64,000 nucleotides of DNA from Pisaster brevispinus (Eukaryota; Echinodermata; Asteroidea; Forcipulatida; Asteriidae): positions 11,318,087 through 11,382,086 of the forward strand of contig JAMKCF010000015.1 in NCBI GenBank assembly GCA_023634235.1, given 5' to 3'. Positions within the stretch are counted from its first letter, which is position 1; every line of letters starts with the position of its first letter. Of the stretch, positions 13,746 through 24,176 are shown piece by piece. The position numbers and the translations under genes were made by a program. The notes under the pieces were generated by a model. The model ran no database searches, was not told where the DNA came from, and saw only the letters and a program-made list of their open reading frames with translations.

Positions 13746-13778
13746 AAGTTGTGCAGTGCTTGTGCTGTAGGGAGCGTC
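13746..13778 (-). CDS. 33-nt micro-exon (copy 3)
   Basis: Acceptor TCAAACAG, slightly weaker donor GTAAAT, reading DAPYSTSTAQL. An internal 3-nt insertion and a compensating loss keep the length at exactly 33, which suggests selection on length or frame. Confidence 0.55.
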
Positions 13779-14284
13779 CTGTTTGACAGAAATTTGTGGA
13801 TTGACTTTAATTTAAACAGTTGAATACTGCCTTTTAAATCCTAGATTCTCTGAAAATGAGAATTGAGACGTTTTCAAAAGAGAAATGAGATATGTTAATC
13901 AAATCGCGGCCATGCAATAAAATACCTTAATTGCCCCCAGCACAGCGTTTTATCAAACTGCCACTACCATGCCGGTTTAAACAGCTGTTTAAGACATTGT
14001 TGCAATTTTTGGATTTCCAATTTCATTAAAAAAAACAGTCAAACAGTTTATCCATTCTTTTTTTCAATTTTCAACAAAAATTGAAAAATTGCTTAAAATT
14101 TGAAGTAGCATGACAGCTTCGCACTGAGTAACGAAGTTTTTTGTTTTAATTTGTAGATTTTTGAATTGAGAAACCACTCAAAGTTTACAAATGACAGATT
14201 GTTTCGCCTATGTAAAGTAACCATCAACCCAAACCAAGTGATGGACTCTATCAGATTTGGGCTGGTTGGGGGTAATAAACTTAC

Positions 14285-14317
14285 GTTTCTTGATGCTGTG
14301 CTTGTGCTGGGAGTGTC
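14285..14317 (-). CDS. 33-nt micro-exon (copy 4)
   Basis: Acceptor TTAAACAG and donor GTAAGT, reading DTPSTSTASRN. It is the duplicate of copy 1 and differs partly at third codon positions. Confidence 0.6.
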
Positions 14318-14490
14318 CTGTTTAACAGAAAAATGTGAATTTGATTTCAGTTTAAGGATGCTTTATAATTACTCCATACCCCTCTATAGGCAAACACATT
14401 GAGAAACCAGGTTGATGATATACTTTTTTTTCTTTAACGAATTTGGACTGGTTATAGAGTAATGTAAACTGACTACAAATATTAACTTTC

Positions 14491-14522
14491 ATATTTTGGT
14501 GTAGTGCCTGGCCAGGAGGGTC
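14491..14522 (-). pseudogene. Broken micro-exon (copy 5)
   Basis: Homologous to copy 2 but 32 nt long (1-nt deletion), and the donor GT has become GA (GAAAGT). It cannot be spliced normally or keep frame, so it is a dead copy inside the array. Confidence 0.7.
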
Positions 14523-14736
14523 CTATTTAACAGAGCTATGTGAATTTGTTTTTAGCTGGAAGATTGCTTTGAAATTACTGCGTACTGTCTATGAGAAACC
14601 AAATTTAGGATTTATAGATTTATTCGCCAATATGTAGTAACCATCGACCCAAACCAGGTGATGGACTCTGGTTAGTGTTTTGGGGCTGGTTAGGGAATAA
14701 TTTAAAATGACTCAACAAACAATAACTACAACTTAC

Positions 14737-14769
14737 ATGTTGTGCGGTGCTTGTACTGTGGGGATCGTC
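14737..14769 (-). CDS. 33-nt micro-exon (copy 6)
   Basis: Acceptor TCAAGCAG, donor GTAAGT, reading DDPHSTSTAQH. It is the duplicate of copy 3 and shares its shifted internal pattern. Confidence 0.55.
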
Positions 14770-15913
14770 CTGCTTGACAGAAATATGTGGATTGACTTTA
14801 ATTTAAACAGTTGAATAATGCCTTTTTAATCCCAGATTTTCTTATTCTGAGAAATGAGATGTTCCGAAGTGAGAAATGAAGTGTTATACTCAAATTATGG
14901 CCCTGCGATAAAAAACCTTAATTGCCTTCCATCGGTGCTTTATCACACTGCCATAACCCCAGCCGGTCTAAGCAGCTCTTTAAGACCTTGTTGCCTTTTT
15001 TGTAATCCAAATTTCAAAAAAAAAATTACAATAAATTCAGACAGTTTATCCAATCTTTTTTTAGATTATCAATAAAACCTGATTTTTGTTTTAAATGACA
15101 AGTACAACAGGAAGACAGCTTTGCTCTACAAACACCATGCTATTCAACAACCCCGTTCTCAACACACTTGGGGTGACTGTTGTTGATGTTGTTGTTTTGT
15201 TTTGTCCACATGCCTGACTTTCTTTGTGGAATGGTCTTCAACTGAACTTCATACTGGGTGGAAGACACTCTTTCAGGTTTCAAAACTATCTTGAAAACTC
15301 ATTGCTCAGTATAGTCTTGAAGTACCGTCATGAGCAGATACTTGTCTATGTGCCAGGAGTTAATGGCGCACTATAAAAGCCCGTTTTCAAATTGTGTCAG
15401 TTTGAAAATTCTTGATGATCGATTTAATATGTGTTCATGTGATTAACCTTTTTTAACAACCTCTCAACCATGCTTTGTTATACATAGTTGCTTCCTGTCC
15501 TTAGAGGCAAGAGTTGCAATTATTTAATAAATTAGGTTAACCCAAAGTACAGTCTACCACAAAGAATCTTGGTTTCGGATGCAAGTGAGGGAATCTAAGC
15601 ACACGGCTTGACTAACTGTTCCGACAAGAGTAGCGGTCGTGGAGTTTCATTGAAAATGTTAAGCTTAACAGAAAGTGACCAAACTAACAAAACGGACCAA
15701 AAACATCATAAGTGCTTCGATATCACTCGATTGACATTTGCCCAATCCCCACGTGCGAATGTGTCGAACAGAAAGACATATGCAGGAACTTTTACATGGA
15801 CTTTCGAAAGTGTGATCTTCTGTTCCTCAAGTTAGTTCATCAATATCAATAAGGGACTGGGACAGGTTAAGGTTTAATGTAAAATAACACGACAAATAAT
15901 AATAACAACTTAC
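14770..15913. other. Intron-like spacer in block 1
   Basis: No exon is recognised in this 1.1 kb. It shares long similarity with 19080-19810 in block 2 (cttgttgcc, cccgttct, cacacttggggtgactgt, agtcta), so it is part of the duplicated intron rather than unique DNA. Confidence 0.6.
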
Positions 15914-15946
15914 ATTTGTTGGTGCGGTGCTTGTTTTGGGAGTCTT
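15914..15946 (-). CDS. 33-nt micro-exon (copy 7)
   Basis: Acceptor TTTCAAACAG and donor GTAAGT, reading KTPKTSTAPTN. It is the closest relative of the block 2 copy at 20470, including the D-to-K change at residue 1. Confidence 0.6.
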
Positions 15947-16009
15947 CTGTTTGAAAGATAAATATGAATTTGATTATAGCGATTAGATTGCTTTGAAATT
16001 ACTACGTAC

Positions 16010-17870
16010 TCTCGTACTATAGCAGCTAGTGAAGTCACTTTATAGAAGAAGTCAGACTTCAGGTTTGTTATGAAACAAGGAGAAGCCAATTAAATTGAAG
16101 TCTATAAATCAAAGGTCAGTTTACCTTAAAACAATACACTTTGTGAAAAAAATGTCCCACTGAACCATCGATCTCTAACTGTTGTCCACTTTGAGGTGTG
16201 GTCAATTGGAAAAAAGGACTTATAAACTGCCTCTTTTTATAAATGTTAACGGGAAACTACATTGTAGGGGTATGTGCTATGTCATTGTTTAAATAGTGGA
16301 GTTAAGCCATCATCATGCACTTGTGCATGTTAAGTTAAAAACACACCTTCACTTTTCTTTCAGCAACAGGGGGGGTCCGCTTTGAAGAAGAACTTCCATT
16401 ATTCGAGAGTTTCCTTGGTTTTTTAATGGGCTTTCTACAAAAGGATATTAAAGTTGACAAATGGAAGTGTTATTCTGGAACATCAAACTGCTTAATCTGT
16501 ACGTACATTTGTGTACATTTCTGTACTATTGTTCGATGTGGAGTTGACCTCGATGCTTAAGAAAACTTATAGCCAAACAAACGCACATCCTTTGCTGAGT
16601 GTTTTGGAGAAGTGTTGTCACTCGACTTTATTATGTAAATCATCCATTAAAAAAGCCGACCCGAGTCTGCCTACGACAAACGCGGTTTGGTACTCACTGG
16701 TTTGGGAAACAGCAGTTTTCACCATTCTTGCTCTTATCTGATCATATCTTTTAATTAAGCATGAACAGGGGGGGTAAGGGGGCCACAAATTGCTCAGGTT
16801 CTTGTTTAAAAAGTGAAGTAATGGGGAAAAGTGTTAAAATTTGTAATGAAGGCAACTTTTGAATCAGAAAAATCGACTAGATGTATCTTGAGATATGGAA
16901 CGAAAACCAGCAGGCTTTTTCCCTGCTCTTCAGCTTATCCGTTAATTTGACACAAGATGTTTGGCCTGTTGCTGAGGATCACTGGCCCTGGGAAAGTGGC
17001 CTGGGTTCCAGGGTGAATGGTTATATTACAATTACTTTACTGATAAGAACAACTGATACGAGTCCAAATGAAACCGATGTGTATAATTCATAGATTTTCA
17101 GGTTTATGGGAAATTCATGTAATGAAGTTCTGGTGTTGTCTTTAGCAGAATGTTGCATAGAATCCAGGTCATGGCACTTGTTTCCCTGAGCAAGCTTCTT
17201 TACCATAATTGAATTGTACTTCGGATGGGACATTGAAACGTAGGTTCTGTGTGTTAGGAGTGGTAGGGCACATAATTCGGAACCCACAACACTTTTTGAG
17301 GAAAAGTAGGGGTTAAACCACTGTGTTTCTGGTTCACATAGCAAGCACACTTGTGTTTCAATTTTTCTTTGGCTTTCAAGCTACAGTGTTTAAGTTCACT
17401 TATTAAGCACCATCGGATAACATAAAATCTATACAATCAGTTATTAACTATGTTGTGGTATTTGCATGTCTGTTGATCAATCCGGACCAAGGGTTCACGT
17501 TTGCTGGATGAAATCGTTCAATATATTGAAAGCAAATAAATGACAAATACAAGGTGGCTTACTTGGTTTATAATAATCTCATCTTACCTTTCAATGAGGT
17601 CATGGCGTTTGGCCTTCACCTTACTTTGGTGGACCCGGATGAGGTGCAGGTTGAGGTCTTTTATACGTTTTTTGCAGAGGGGACATTCACGCTCTTGTCG
17701 GTTCGGCTGAAAAATGGGCATAGGTACTGGTAACTTGTCATCAATTAAAATACTTGCCAAAAGGTAGCACATAATGTGAGAGAGTGGTTTTAGTCCATCG
17801 AGAGTCTCAAAGCTATTCTTATAAGAACCTTGCAGATGATCAGGTAACAATGGGTTGCACAAGAGTTTTC
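16010..17870. repeat. Zinc-finger exon duplication, copy A
   Basis: Shares scattered but extensive similarity with 34020-35630 and, over its second part, with 37740-38560. Landmarks are tttcagcaacaggg, catcaaactgcttaatc, a SINE-like stretch (tgagcaagcttctttacc) and the minus-strand zinc-finger exon at the right end. It records segmental duplication of an intron plus exon. Confidence 0.75.
17588..17706 (-). CDS. Atypical CPLC zinc-finger exon, copy 3
   Basis: A 119-nt exon with acceptor TTTTTCAG and donor GTAAGA. It starts in phase 0 and ends with two bases of a split codon. It encodes a C-x2-C-x9-H-x4-H finger (ECPLC ... LNLHLIRVH) followed by a basic helix-like KAKRHDLIER. The finger spacing differs from the classic C2H2 x12. 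If the donor is not used, the next in-frame codon is the TAA inside GTAAGA, a feature shared by all three copies. It lies downstream of the recombinase exons, unlike the other two, and so may be an orphan copy or belong to an alternative transcript. Confidence 0.65.
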
Positions 17871-18101
17871 AAATTTTTGAAAGTGTAAACGACGACATTT
17901 ACAGATTATTAGGCCCTACTATTGTTATTTTGCACAGTCTATATCTGTTTGAATTCAAAAACTTATGGTAGGATTTATAGATTTATTCACCAAAATGTAG
18001 TATTTGTAATCATCGACCCAAACCAGGGGATGTAGTCTAATAGATTTGGGCTGGTTTAGGTATAATGTAAAACTACTCTAAAAATTATAATAATAACTTA
18101 C

Positions 18102-18236
18102 ACGACTTGGTAAAGTGCTGGTCTTTGAGGATTCCGATATCCCCATTGCCCTGTGCTGCTGTGCCGTTGATACTTCCTCTGTCAGATCCTTTTGGAAGGT
18201 TTGGTCGGTGTCCACGGTCACCCCTCCTAAACTTGA
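18102..18236 (-). CDS. 135-nt Ser/Thr/Gln-rich exon, copy 2
   Basis: Acceptor GTTCAG, donor GTAAGT, 45 codons in phase 0, beginning SSLGGVTVDTDQ. Its last 11 codons (ESSKTSTLPSR) align with the 33-nt micro-exons, so the micro-exons probably arose from the end of such an exon. A second frame is also open, but the micro-exon alignment and synonymous differences favour this one. Confidence 0.6.
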
Positions 18237-18425
18237 CTGAACAACACACAAACATATAATGGGTTTTTTCTTGTGCAGTACATGTATGCCACCTTTGCAG
18301 CAGCATGTTGTAGCAGCCCATTCTTTGTGTTGTGACTACTTTGCACATCCCATCAGATCAGTGGTTCAACAGGTTTTATGATTAAAGATTACCACTGTTT
18401 GATGCATTGATTTACAATTTCTTAC

Positions 18426-18475
18426 CTGTCTATAAACCAAAACACAAAGTATCTGACTTGGCGTGTAGTCATTCG
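18426..18475 (-). CDS. Candidate short exon upstream of the 135-nt exon (block 1)
   Basis: A possible exon between CTAAG and a good donor (ACAG then GTAAGA), reading RMTTRQVRYF. The homologue at 21282 is 48 nt and phase-neutral, while this one is 50 nt and would shift the frame. Either it is dead or the exon call is wrong. Confidence 0.25.
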
Positions 18476-19964
18476 CTTAGAATTTAAAATAAACACAATA
18501 CAAAATCAGACCACCTTTCTCTACAAATATGAAAAGTTACATGGTTTAGTCATTTCATGTCAAATAAAAACAACTCGTAAAAGCTCCCAAGTGACTCTCT
18601 CAGATCTCAGAAACTCTGTGAACATGTTCAATTTTGGCTCAAACCTCCCCCTTTATTATTTCTATTATCTTTCTGTTTAGCTTTACCCGCGGTTGAGTAG
18701 CAACAAAACATGTCGTCATGCTTTTCCAACCGATAACGGTTAAGCTCAAAATGCTTATTCTAACTAAAGAACTTATTTACTCGTGGCCCTGAATTCACAA
18801 TCTGGCTTTATAACTCTTTCATATCCAGTCTACATTTCAAGTTATTTGCCCTCAAAGTAGACACTTTATTCAATCTTAAATGATTTTGATGACTTTTGGG
18901 TCACATCAGGGTTCACATGGCTCACAAACATACTCGGATAGTAAATATCTAGTACCAGTAATAAATACAAGCTTAATAAGCTGAAATTGTTCATAAAGTA
19001 TTGCAATTCATACCAACTAAGGTTCGGTAAAAAAATTAATAATAACAACAAATAAAATAAAAATAATAAAACAATCCGAAAGCTGTTTAAGACCTTGTTG
19101 CCATTTTTGTGTTCCAAATTTCATTTAAAAAAAATCCATATGAAAGTTTATTCATTTTTTTTTTTATTTCCAATAAAACCTAAACAAATGTTTCAAAATG
19201 ACAAGAGCTTAGGAAGACAGGTTTGCTTTATAAAACACCATGCTTTTCAACACCCCCGTTCTAAACACACTTGGGGTGACTGTTTTGTTTCAGATTCTTG
19301 ACTATTTCTCTGGAATGGTCTTTCACTGAACTTCATACTGGTCGGAAGACACTCCCTCAGGTTTCAAAACTATCTTGAAAACTTATTGTTCAGTAAAGGT
19401 TTTAAGTACCGTCATGGGCAGAGACCTTTCTATGCGCCAGGAGTTTAAAGCGCACTATAAAAGCCCGCTTTTATCAAATTATGTCAGTTTGAAATTTATT
19501 GATACACGATGTGATAAGTGTTCATGTGATTAACTTTTGTTAATAACCCTTCAACCATGCTTTGTTATACATAGTTGTTTCCTGTCCTTAGAGGCAATAG
19601 TTGCAATCATTTAAAAAATTAGGTTAACCCAAAGTACAGTCTACCTCAAAGAATGTTGGTTTAGGATGCAAGTGAGGAAATCTAAGCGCACGTCTTGACT
19701 AATTGTTCCGACAAGAGTTGCGTTTGTGTAGGTCCAACGCAAATGTTACGCTGAACAGAAAGTGACCAAACTGACAAAATGTACCAAAACATCATAAGTG
19801 CTTCGACATTACACATATTTTATATATATTGAGAAACAGGTTTATAATTTATAGATTTATTCGACAATATTAGTAACATCAACCAAAACTAGGTGATGGA
19901 CTCCAATAGATTTTGGCTCCATACGTATAATGCACAAATTACTCTATAACTAATAACAAACCAA

Positions 19965-19997
19965 GTGTCTTGGTGCAGTGATTTTGCTGGGAGTGTT
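19965..19997 (-). pseudogene. Broken micro-exon (copy 8)
   Basis: 33 nt reading NTPSKITAPRH with a normal acceptor-like flank, but the donor has decayed (TTGGTT where GTAAGT is expected). Not spliceable as it stands. Confidence 0.65.
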
Positions 19998-20223
19998 CTG
20001 TTTGATAACATACAAGTGTGACTTTGACTTTAGCTTTAAGATTGCTTTGAAATTACAACCTACTCTCTATTTATATGAATTGAGAAACAAAGTTTAGGAT
20101 TTATGGATTTATTCACCAACAGGTAGTAACCATCGCCCAAACCAGGTGACAGATTCAATAACGGATTCGGGCTGGTTAGGGTATAATGTAAAGTGATTCC
20201 ACAAATAATTATTAACAACTTAA

Positions 20224-20256
20224 ATTTATTGGAACGGTTCTTGTCTTGGAAATTTT
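20224..20256 (-). pseudogene. Broken micro-exon (copy 9)
   Basis: 33 nt reading KISKTRTVPIN. The donor GT has become TT (TTAAGT) and several Pro/Ser residues are replaced. A decayed copy. Confidence 0.65.
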
Positions 20257-20469
20257 CTGTTGACAGAGAAATGTGAATATTATTTGAGGCTGAAGATTTC
20301 TTTGAAACTACTACAAACGCTTTATTTATGTAAATTGAGAAACCAAGTTTAGGATGTTTAGATTTATTCAAAAACATGTAACAAATCAACTCAAACCAGG
20401 TGTTGGAAGGGACTTGGACTGGTTAGGGTTTAATGTAAAATAACACCATAAATATTGAAAACAACTTAC

Positions 20470-20502
20470 ATTTGTTGATGCGGTGCTTGTCTTGGGAGTC
20501 TT
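20470..20502 (-). CDS. 33-nt micro-exon (copy 10)
   Basis: Acceptor GTCAAACAG, donor GTAAGT, reading KTPKTSTASTN in phase 0. Intact. Confidence 0.6.
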
Positions 20503-20707
20503 CTGTTTGACAAAAATGTGAATTTGATTATATCTTTATGATTGCTTTGAGATTGCTACGAACTTTCTATTTATAAGAATTGAGAAACCAAGTTTAGGAT
20601 TTATAGATTAATTCAAGAACTTGTTATAGTACCAACCTAAACCAGGTCATGGACCTTAACATATTTATTTGGGCTTGTACAAAACTATTCTAATAAAAAT
20701 AACTTAC

Positions 20708-20740
20708 ATGTTTTGGTGCAGCGCTTGTGCTAGGAGTGTC
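20708..20740 (-). CDS. 33-nt micro-exon (copy 11)
   Basis: Acceptor TTAAACAG, donor GTAAGT, reading DTPSTSAAPKH in phase 0. It is the first micro-exon after the 135-nt exon at 20960, 220 bp away, and is intact. Confidence 0.65.
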
Positions 20741-20959
20741 CTGTTTAACAAATAAATGTGAATTTGATTAAAGCTTGATGATTGCTTGAAATTACTACGC
20801 ACTCTCTTTATGAATTGAGAAACTTATAATATTATGGTAGGATTGATTTTTCCCCTAACATGTAGTTACCATCGATCCAAACCAGGTGATGGACTCTATA
20901 GATTTGAGCTGGTTAAGGTATAATGTAACATTACTTTATAAATTACAATAATAACTTAC

Positions 20960-21094
20960 TTGACTCGGTAGAGTGCTGGTCCTGGGAGTTTCCGATATCC
21001 CCATTGCCCTGTGCTGCTGTGCCGTTGAAACTTCCTGTGTCAGATTGTTTTGGCAGGTTTGGTCGGTGTCCATGGCCAACTCTCCTAAACTTGA
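20960..21094 (-). CDS. 135-nt Ser/Thr/Gln-rich exon, copy 1
   Basis: Acceptor TATGTTGTTCAG, donor GTAAGT, 45 codons in phase 0 (SSLGELAMDTDQTC ... ETPRTSTLPSQ). It follows the last recombinase exon (24021-24176), which ends in phase 0, so it is a plausible continuation of that protein as a low-complexity C-terminal tail. The last 11 codons match the micro-exon repeat. No domain is recognised. Confidence 0.65.
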
Positions 21095-21281
21095 CTGAAC
21101 AACATACAAACATGTAATGTTTTCCTCTTGTGCAGTACATGTATGCCACCTTGCAGCTGCATGTTGTTGCAGCCCATTCTTTGTGTTGTGACTACTTTGC
21201 ACATCCCATCAGATCGGTGGTTCAATAGGTTTCATGATTAACGATTACCACTGTTTGATGCATTTGCTAACAATTTCTTAC

Positions 21282-21329
21282 CTGTCTAAACCAAACCACA
21301 AAATGTCTGACTTGGCATGTAGTCATTCG
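21282..21329 (-). CDS. Candidate 48-nt exon upstream of the 135-nt exon
   Basis: Between AAATTCTAAG and donor GTAAGA there are 16 open codons (RMTTCQVRHFVVWFRQ) in phase 0 at both ends, compatible with the flanking exons. The ATG could also serve as an alternative start. Support is only splice-site shape plus partial conservation in the block 1 copy. Confidence 0.3.
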
Positions 21330-22124
21330 CTTAGAATTTAAAATAAATACAATGCAAAATCAGACCATCTTTCTCTACAAATATAAAACGGTACTTGGTT
21401 TGGTCATTTCTTGTCAAATTAACCAAATTTTGTAAAGCTCCCAGGTGACCCTCTCAGATCTACATAAACTTTGTGAACATGTTCAACTATGGCCAAAATG
21501 ACGTACTTGTTTCCGAATCTTGAAATTTGTTGCCCTCCCCCCAAAAAAAATTTATTTAAAACAAAATTCCCCGGTTGAGTAGCGAAAACCATGTAATCAC
21601 GCTATTTCCAACTTCTGTTAATAACTGTACCGGATGTTAAGCTAAAAATGTTTATTCTAACTAAATAATTAATTAACTTGTGGCCCTGAATTCACAATCT
21701 GGCCTTAACTCTTTCATATCCAGTCTACATTTCAAGTAATTTGCCCTCAAAGTAGACACTTAATTCAATCATGAGTGAATTTGATGACTTTTAGGTCACA
21801 TCAGGGTTCTCGTGGCTTACAAATATTTGGATAGATGCATCTCTATAGGGCAGTAATAAATACAAGCTTAATAAGCTGGGACTTTTTTTATAACGTTTTG
21901 TCATTCATACCAAGTAAGGTTCAACTAAAAAAAAAACTAAAAAAAAAACCGAAAAGACCCCTTTTGTCATGCAAGGGAACCCTCTGTGGACACTGAGTTA
22001 CAAATATTGTTCTTTTAACTTGTAGATTTTGAATTTAGAAACCACATAAAGTTTAGAAATGATAGATGTATTCGCCAAGCGATGGACTTTATCAGATTTG
22101 GGCTGGTTGGGGGTATAAACTTAC

Positions 22125-22157
22125 ATTTCTTGATGCAGTGCTTGTGCTGGGAGTGTC
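22125..22157 (-). CDS. 33-nt micro-exon (copy 12)
   Basis: Acceptor TTAAACAG, donor GTAAGT, reading DTPSTSTASRN, the same peptide as copy 4. It lies between the last recombinase exon and the 135-nt exon and is phase-0 compatible with both. Confidence 0.6.
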
Positions 22158-22371
22158 CTGTTTAACAGAAAAATGTGATTTGATTACAGTTTAAGATTGC
22201 TTTTATAACTACTCCATACTCTCTATTTATAGCCCTATAATTTGAGAAACCAGGTTCAAGATATTTTGTGTATTTACCAAATAATCCAAACCAGGGTATA
22301 GACTCTGTTACGGATGTGGACTTGTTAGGGTATCATGTAAAATTACTCTACAAATACTAATAATAAATTGC

Positions 22372-22404
22372 ATGTTTGGATGCAGTGCTTGTGCCAGGAG
22401 GGTC
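22372..22404 (-). pseudogene. Degenerate micro-exon (copy 13)
   Basis: 33 nt reading DPPGTSTASKH, but the donor is GCAATT in place of GTAAGT. GC donors exist, but this one lacks the rest of the consensus, so it is probably not used. Confidence 0.55.
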
Positions 22405-22635
22405 CTGTTTGTGTGAGAAATGTGAATTTGATGTAGATTCAAATTTGCTTTGAAATTAGATGTATTACATATTCTCCTATTTGTTTGAATTTATAAACCA
22501 AAAGTTGTATTGAACAAGTCATGCATGCAGTAAAAACAAACCAAAACCAGGTGATGGTTAACCCTCGATGAAGCCATCAGGCACTTTTCAGGTGTCCGTT
22601 TTTAATTAAAAAGTAATAACTCAGCCATTTTATTT

Positions 22636-22790
22636 TATTTGTATTTAAAAAATTTAAGGTTCCTCAACTACACCTAGCCAAATAGCATGCCAATTGTCTT
22701 GTTACCATCGGGGTTGATTTCACACCAAAAAAATCCACCAATGACCAGTTCTCCCGGTATTCCCTTGGGAAATGTAAGAAATGTAAGAAA
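22636..22790. repeat. Dispersed repeat, copy 1 (partner at 25105)
   Basis: Shares a string of short matches with 25105-25255: aattgtcttgttaccatc, aatccaccaatgaccag and ctcccgg..ttccc. An unidentified repeat family or old duplication inside the introns. The rest of 22405-23143 shows nothing recognisable. Confidence 0.5.
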
Positions 22791-23143
22791 TTATGATGTT
22801 TTTGCTGACTCATCAAACACGAGGGTTTCATTCAAACAAATGGCTTAGAGACACATGTGGGCTGATCTCAATGGAAATTTTGCTTGAATTTATTTTATTT
22901 AGTCACAAGGGTCTATATCCAATAGTTTGGGCGATTTCAACATGATTGTGTTCTCAAAAAACACGCTTTGATGGTGTCACGAAGTATTTTAAAGGGTCTT
23001 ATGCAAAGTGATAATAAAAACTTCCTTGTCTGGGTGTGGTGCTATTACTTATTTATGTTTATCACCTGAAACCACAAAAGAAAATAAAAAAATGAAGTAC
23101 ACGTTTATCCTAAAGACAATTTGAGTATAGTATATCTATATTG

Positions 23144-23510
23144 TGGGGTGTCGTGGCCGAGCGGATAAGAGCATCGGACTCAAGTTGTGGTGGTTAAGTT
23201 ATCGGTATGTGGGTTCGAATCCCGGTCGTGACACTTGTGTCCTTGAGCAAGACACTTAACCATAATTGCTTCTCTCCACCCAGGGGTAAAATGGGTACCT
23301 GTGAGGGCAGAGATGGTTTATGTGAATGATTAGCTTGGAGCGCGGTAAACTCGCAGCACCGGCTGTATACTCCCCAGGGAGCTGAGATGGTTTATGGAAT
23401 GAAATAATGGCCCAGTGACCAGGGGTAATAATGTCAGAAGCGCTTTGATACGCCCCTCGGGCTGTGATAAAAAGCGCTATATAAGAATCGATTATTATTA
23501 TTATTGTTTA
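23144..23510 (+). mobile_element. tRNA-derived SINE
   Basis: The head resembles a tRNA of the Leu/Ser type: box A region gtggccgagcggataagagc and box B ggttcgaatcc. The body contains tgtccttgagcaagacac, as in MIR/Deu-type SINE core domains, and the tail ends in a ctatataagaatcg stretch plus (ATT)n, as in LINE-mobilised SINEs. A related, more diverged copy lies at 40612. Confidence 0.75.
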
Positions 23511-24020
23511 AATCCTAAAATTTTCATCATAAACTATACATGAAAAGATAGAGAATTTTATCGGTGATTAAAAAGTAAATTACATAACTGAACATTTGAA
23601 TCAAAACAAATTTTTTTCAGTATAAGCCTACGTGTCCATTGACATCTTGAAAAACTGTTTGCAGGTAGACTTGGTGCGAAATCGCAACCAATAGAAACAA
23701 TGCTAAGACTAGACGGCTGCGGATGCAGAGGTTTTACTTTGTTGTATGGCATAATTAACAATTAATTGTAGAAACTATATGTTTGTTTATTTCAAGTTTG
23801 AAGAATTATGCTGTGTGATGAGGTGACAACATCGCGCCTTGACACTGACAGGCTGCCATATTAACCAAACATTGTCTTGAAACTCGATAAGCCACTCTCA
23901 ATGACTGCACGCATTGTAATATTGTAAATGTATTATCTTGCACATGCCAACTACTCCTGGACAATATCAGTATTTTTCAACTAATCATTTGTTAATTGTT
24001 TCTATACTTTTCAGACTTGC

Positions 24021-24176
24021 CTTATTAAGAAGCAACGATTTGATCGTGGTTGACAATCTCACAGCCTCTTCTGGACCCTCCTTTGCTGTGTAGTACTGAA
24101 GCTGGGTCTCTCTGTCATGGCTCATGTACTTTGCCACATCATCTTTGGCAGACTCTGACATAGCTGATCTTTGGTT
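24021..24176 (-). CDS. Recombinase-fold exon 7: C-terminal His/Tyr box
   Basis: 156 nt, 52 codons, phase 0 at both ends. It contains VAKYMSHDRETQLQYY, which matches the C-terminal H-x(n)-Y box of tyrosine recombinases (YRs): the His and a Tyr in the place of the nucleophile are present. The acceptor is TTACCTTAAG; the donor is AAG followed by GCAAGT, a well-formed GC-AG donor. The previous exon ends in phase 0 at MATY. The following phase-0 exons (22125, 20960, micro-exons) are compatible as a tail. Confidence 0.8.

Larger units (their letters stand above)
12705..18660. repeat. Duplicated block 1 of the micro-exon region
   Basis: Starts with ggttgagtag and a ~130-bp stretch that recurs at 18680 and 21565. 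It holds seven of the thirteen 33-nt exon copies, one 135-nt exon and one zinc-finger exon. Inside it, 13242-13778 and 14285-14769 are themselves a tandem duplication of three ~250-bp units. The ~550 bases before the first exon copy hold no recognisable gene. Confidence 0.75.
18680..21550. repeat. Duplicated block 2 of the micro-exon region
   Basis: Begins with the same ggttgagtag landmark as block 1 and contains four micro-exon copies and a 135-nt exon. Compared with block 1 it lacks the six leftmost micro-exon copies and the zinc-finger segment. Confidence 0.75.
21565..22460. repeat. Duplicated block 3 (partial)
   Basis: Third copy of the ggttgagtag leader followed by two micro-exon units only. 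Similarity to blocks 1 and 2 fades by about 22460. Confidence 0.7.

Noticed and set aside
23144..23235. tRNA gene
   Set aside because: Boxes A and B are present, but the cloverleaf is imperfect and the sequence continues into a SINE core and (ATT)n tail.
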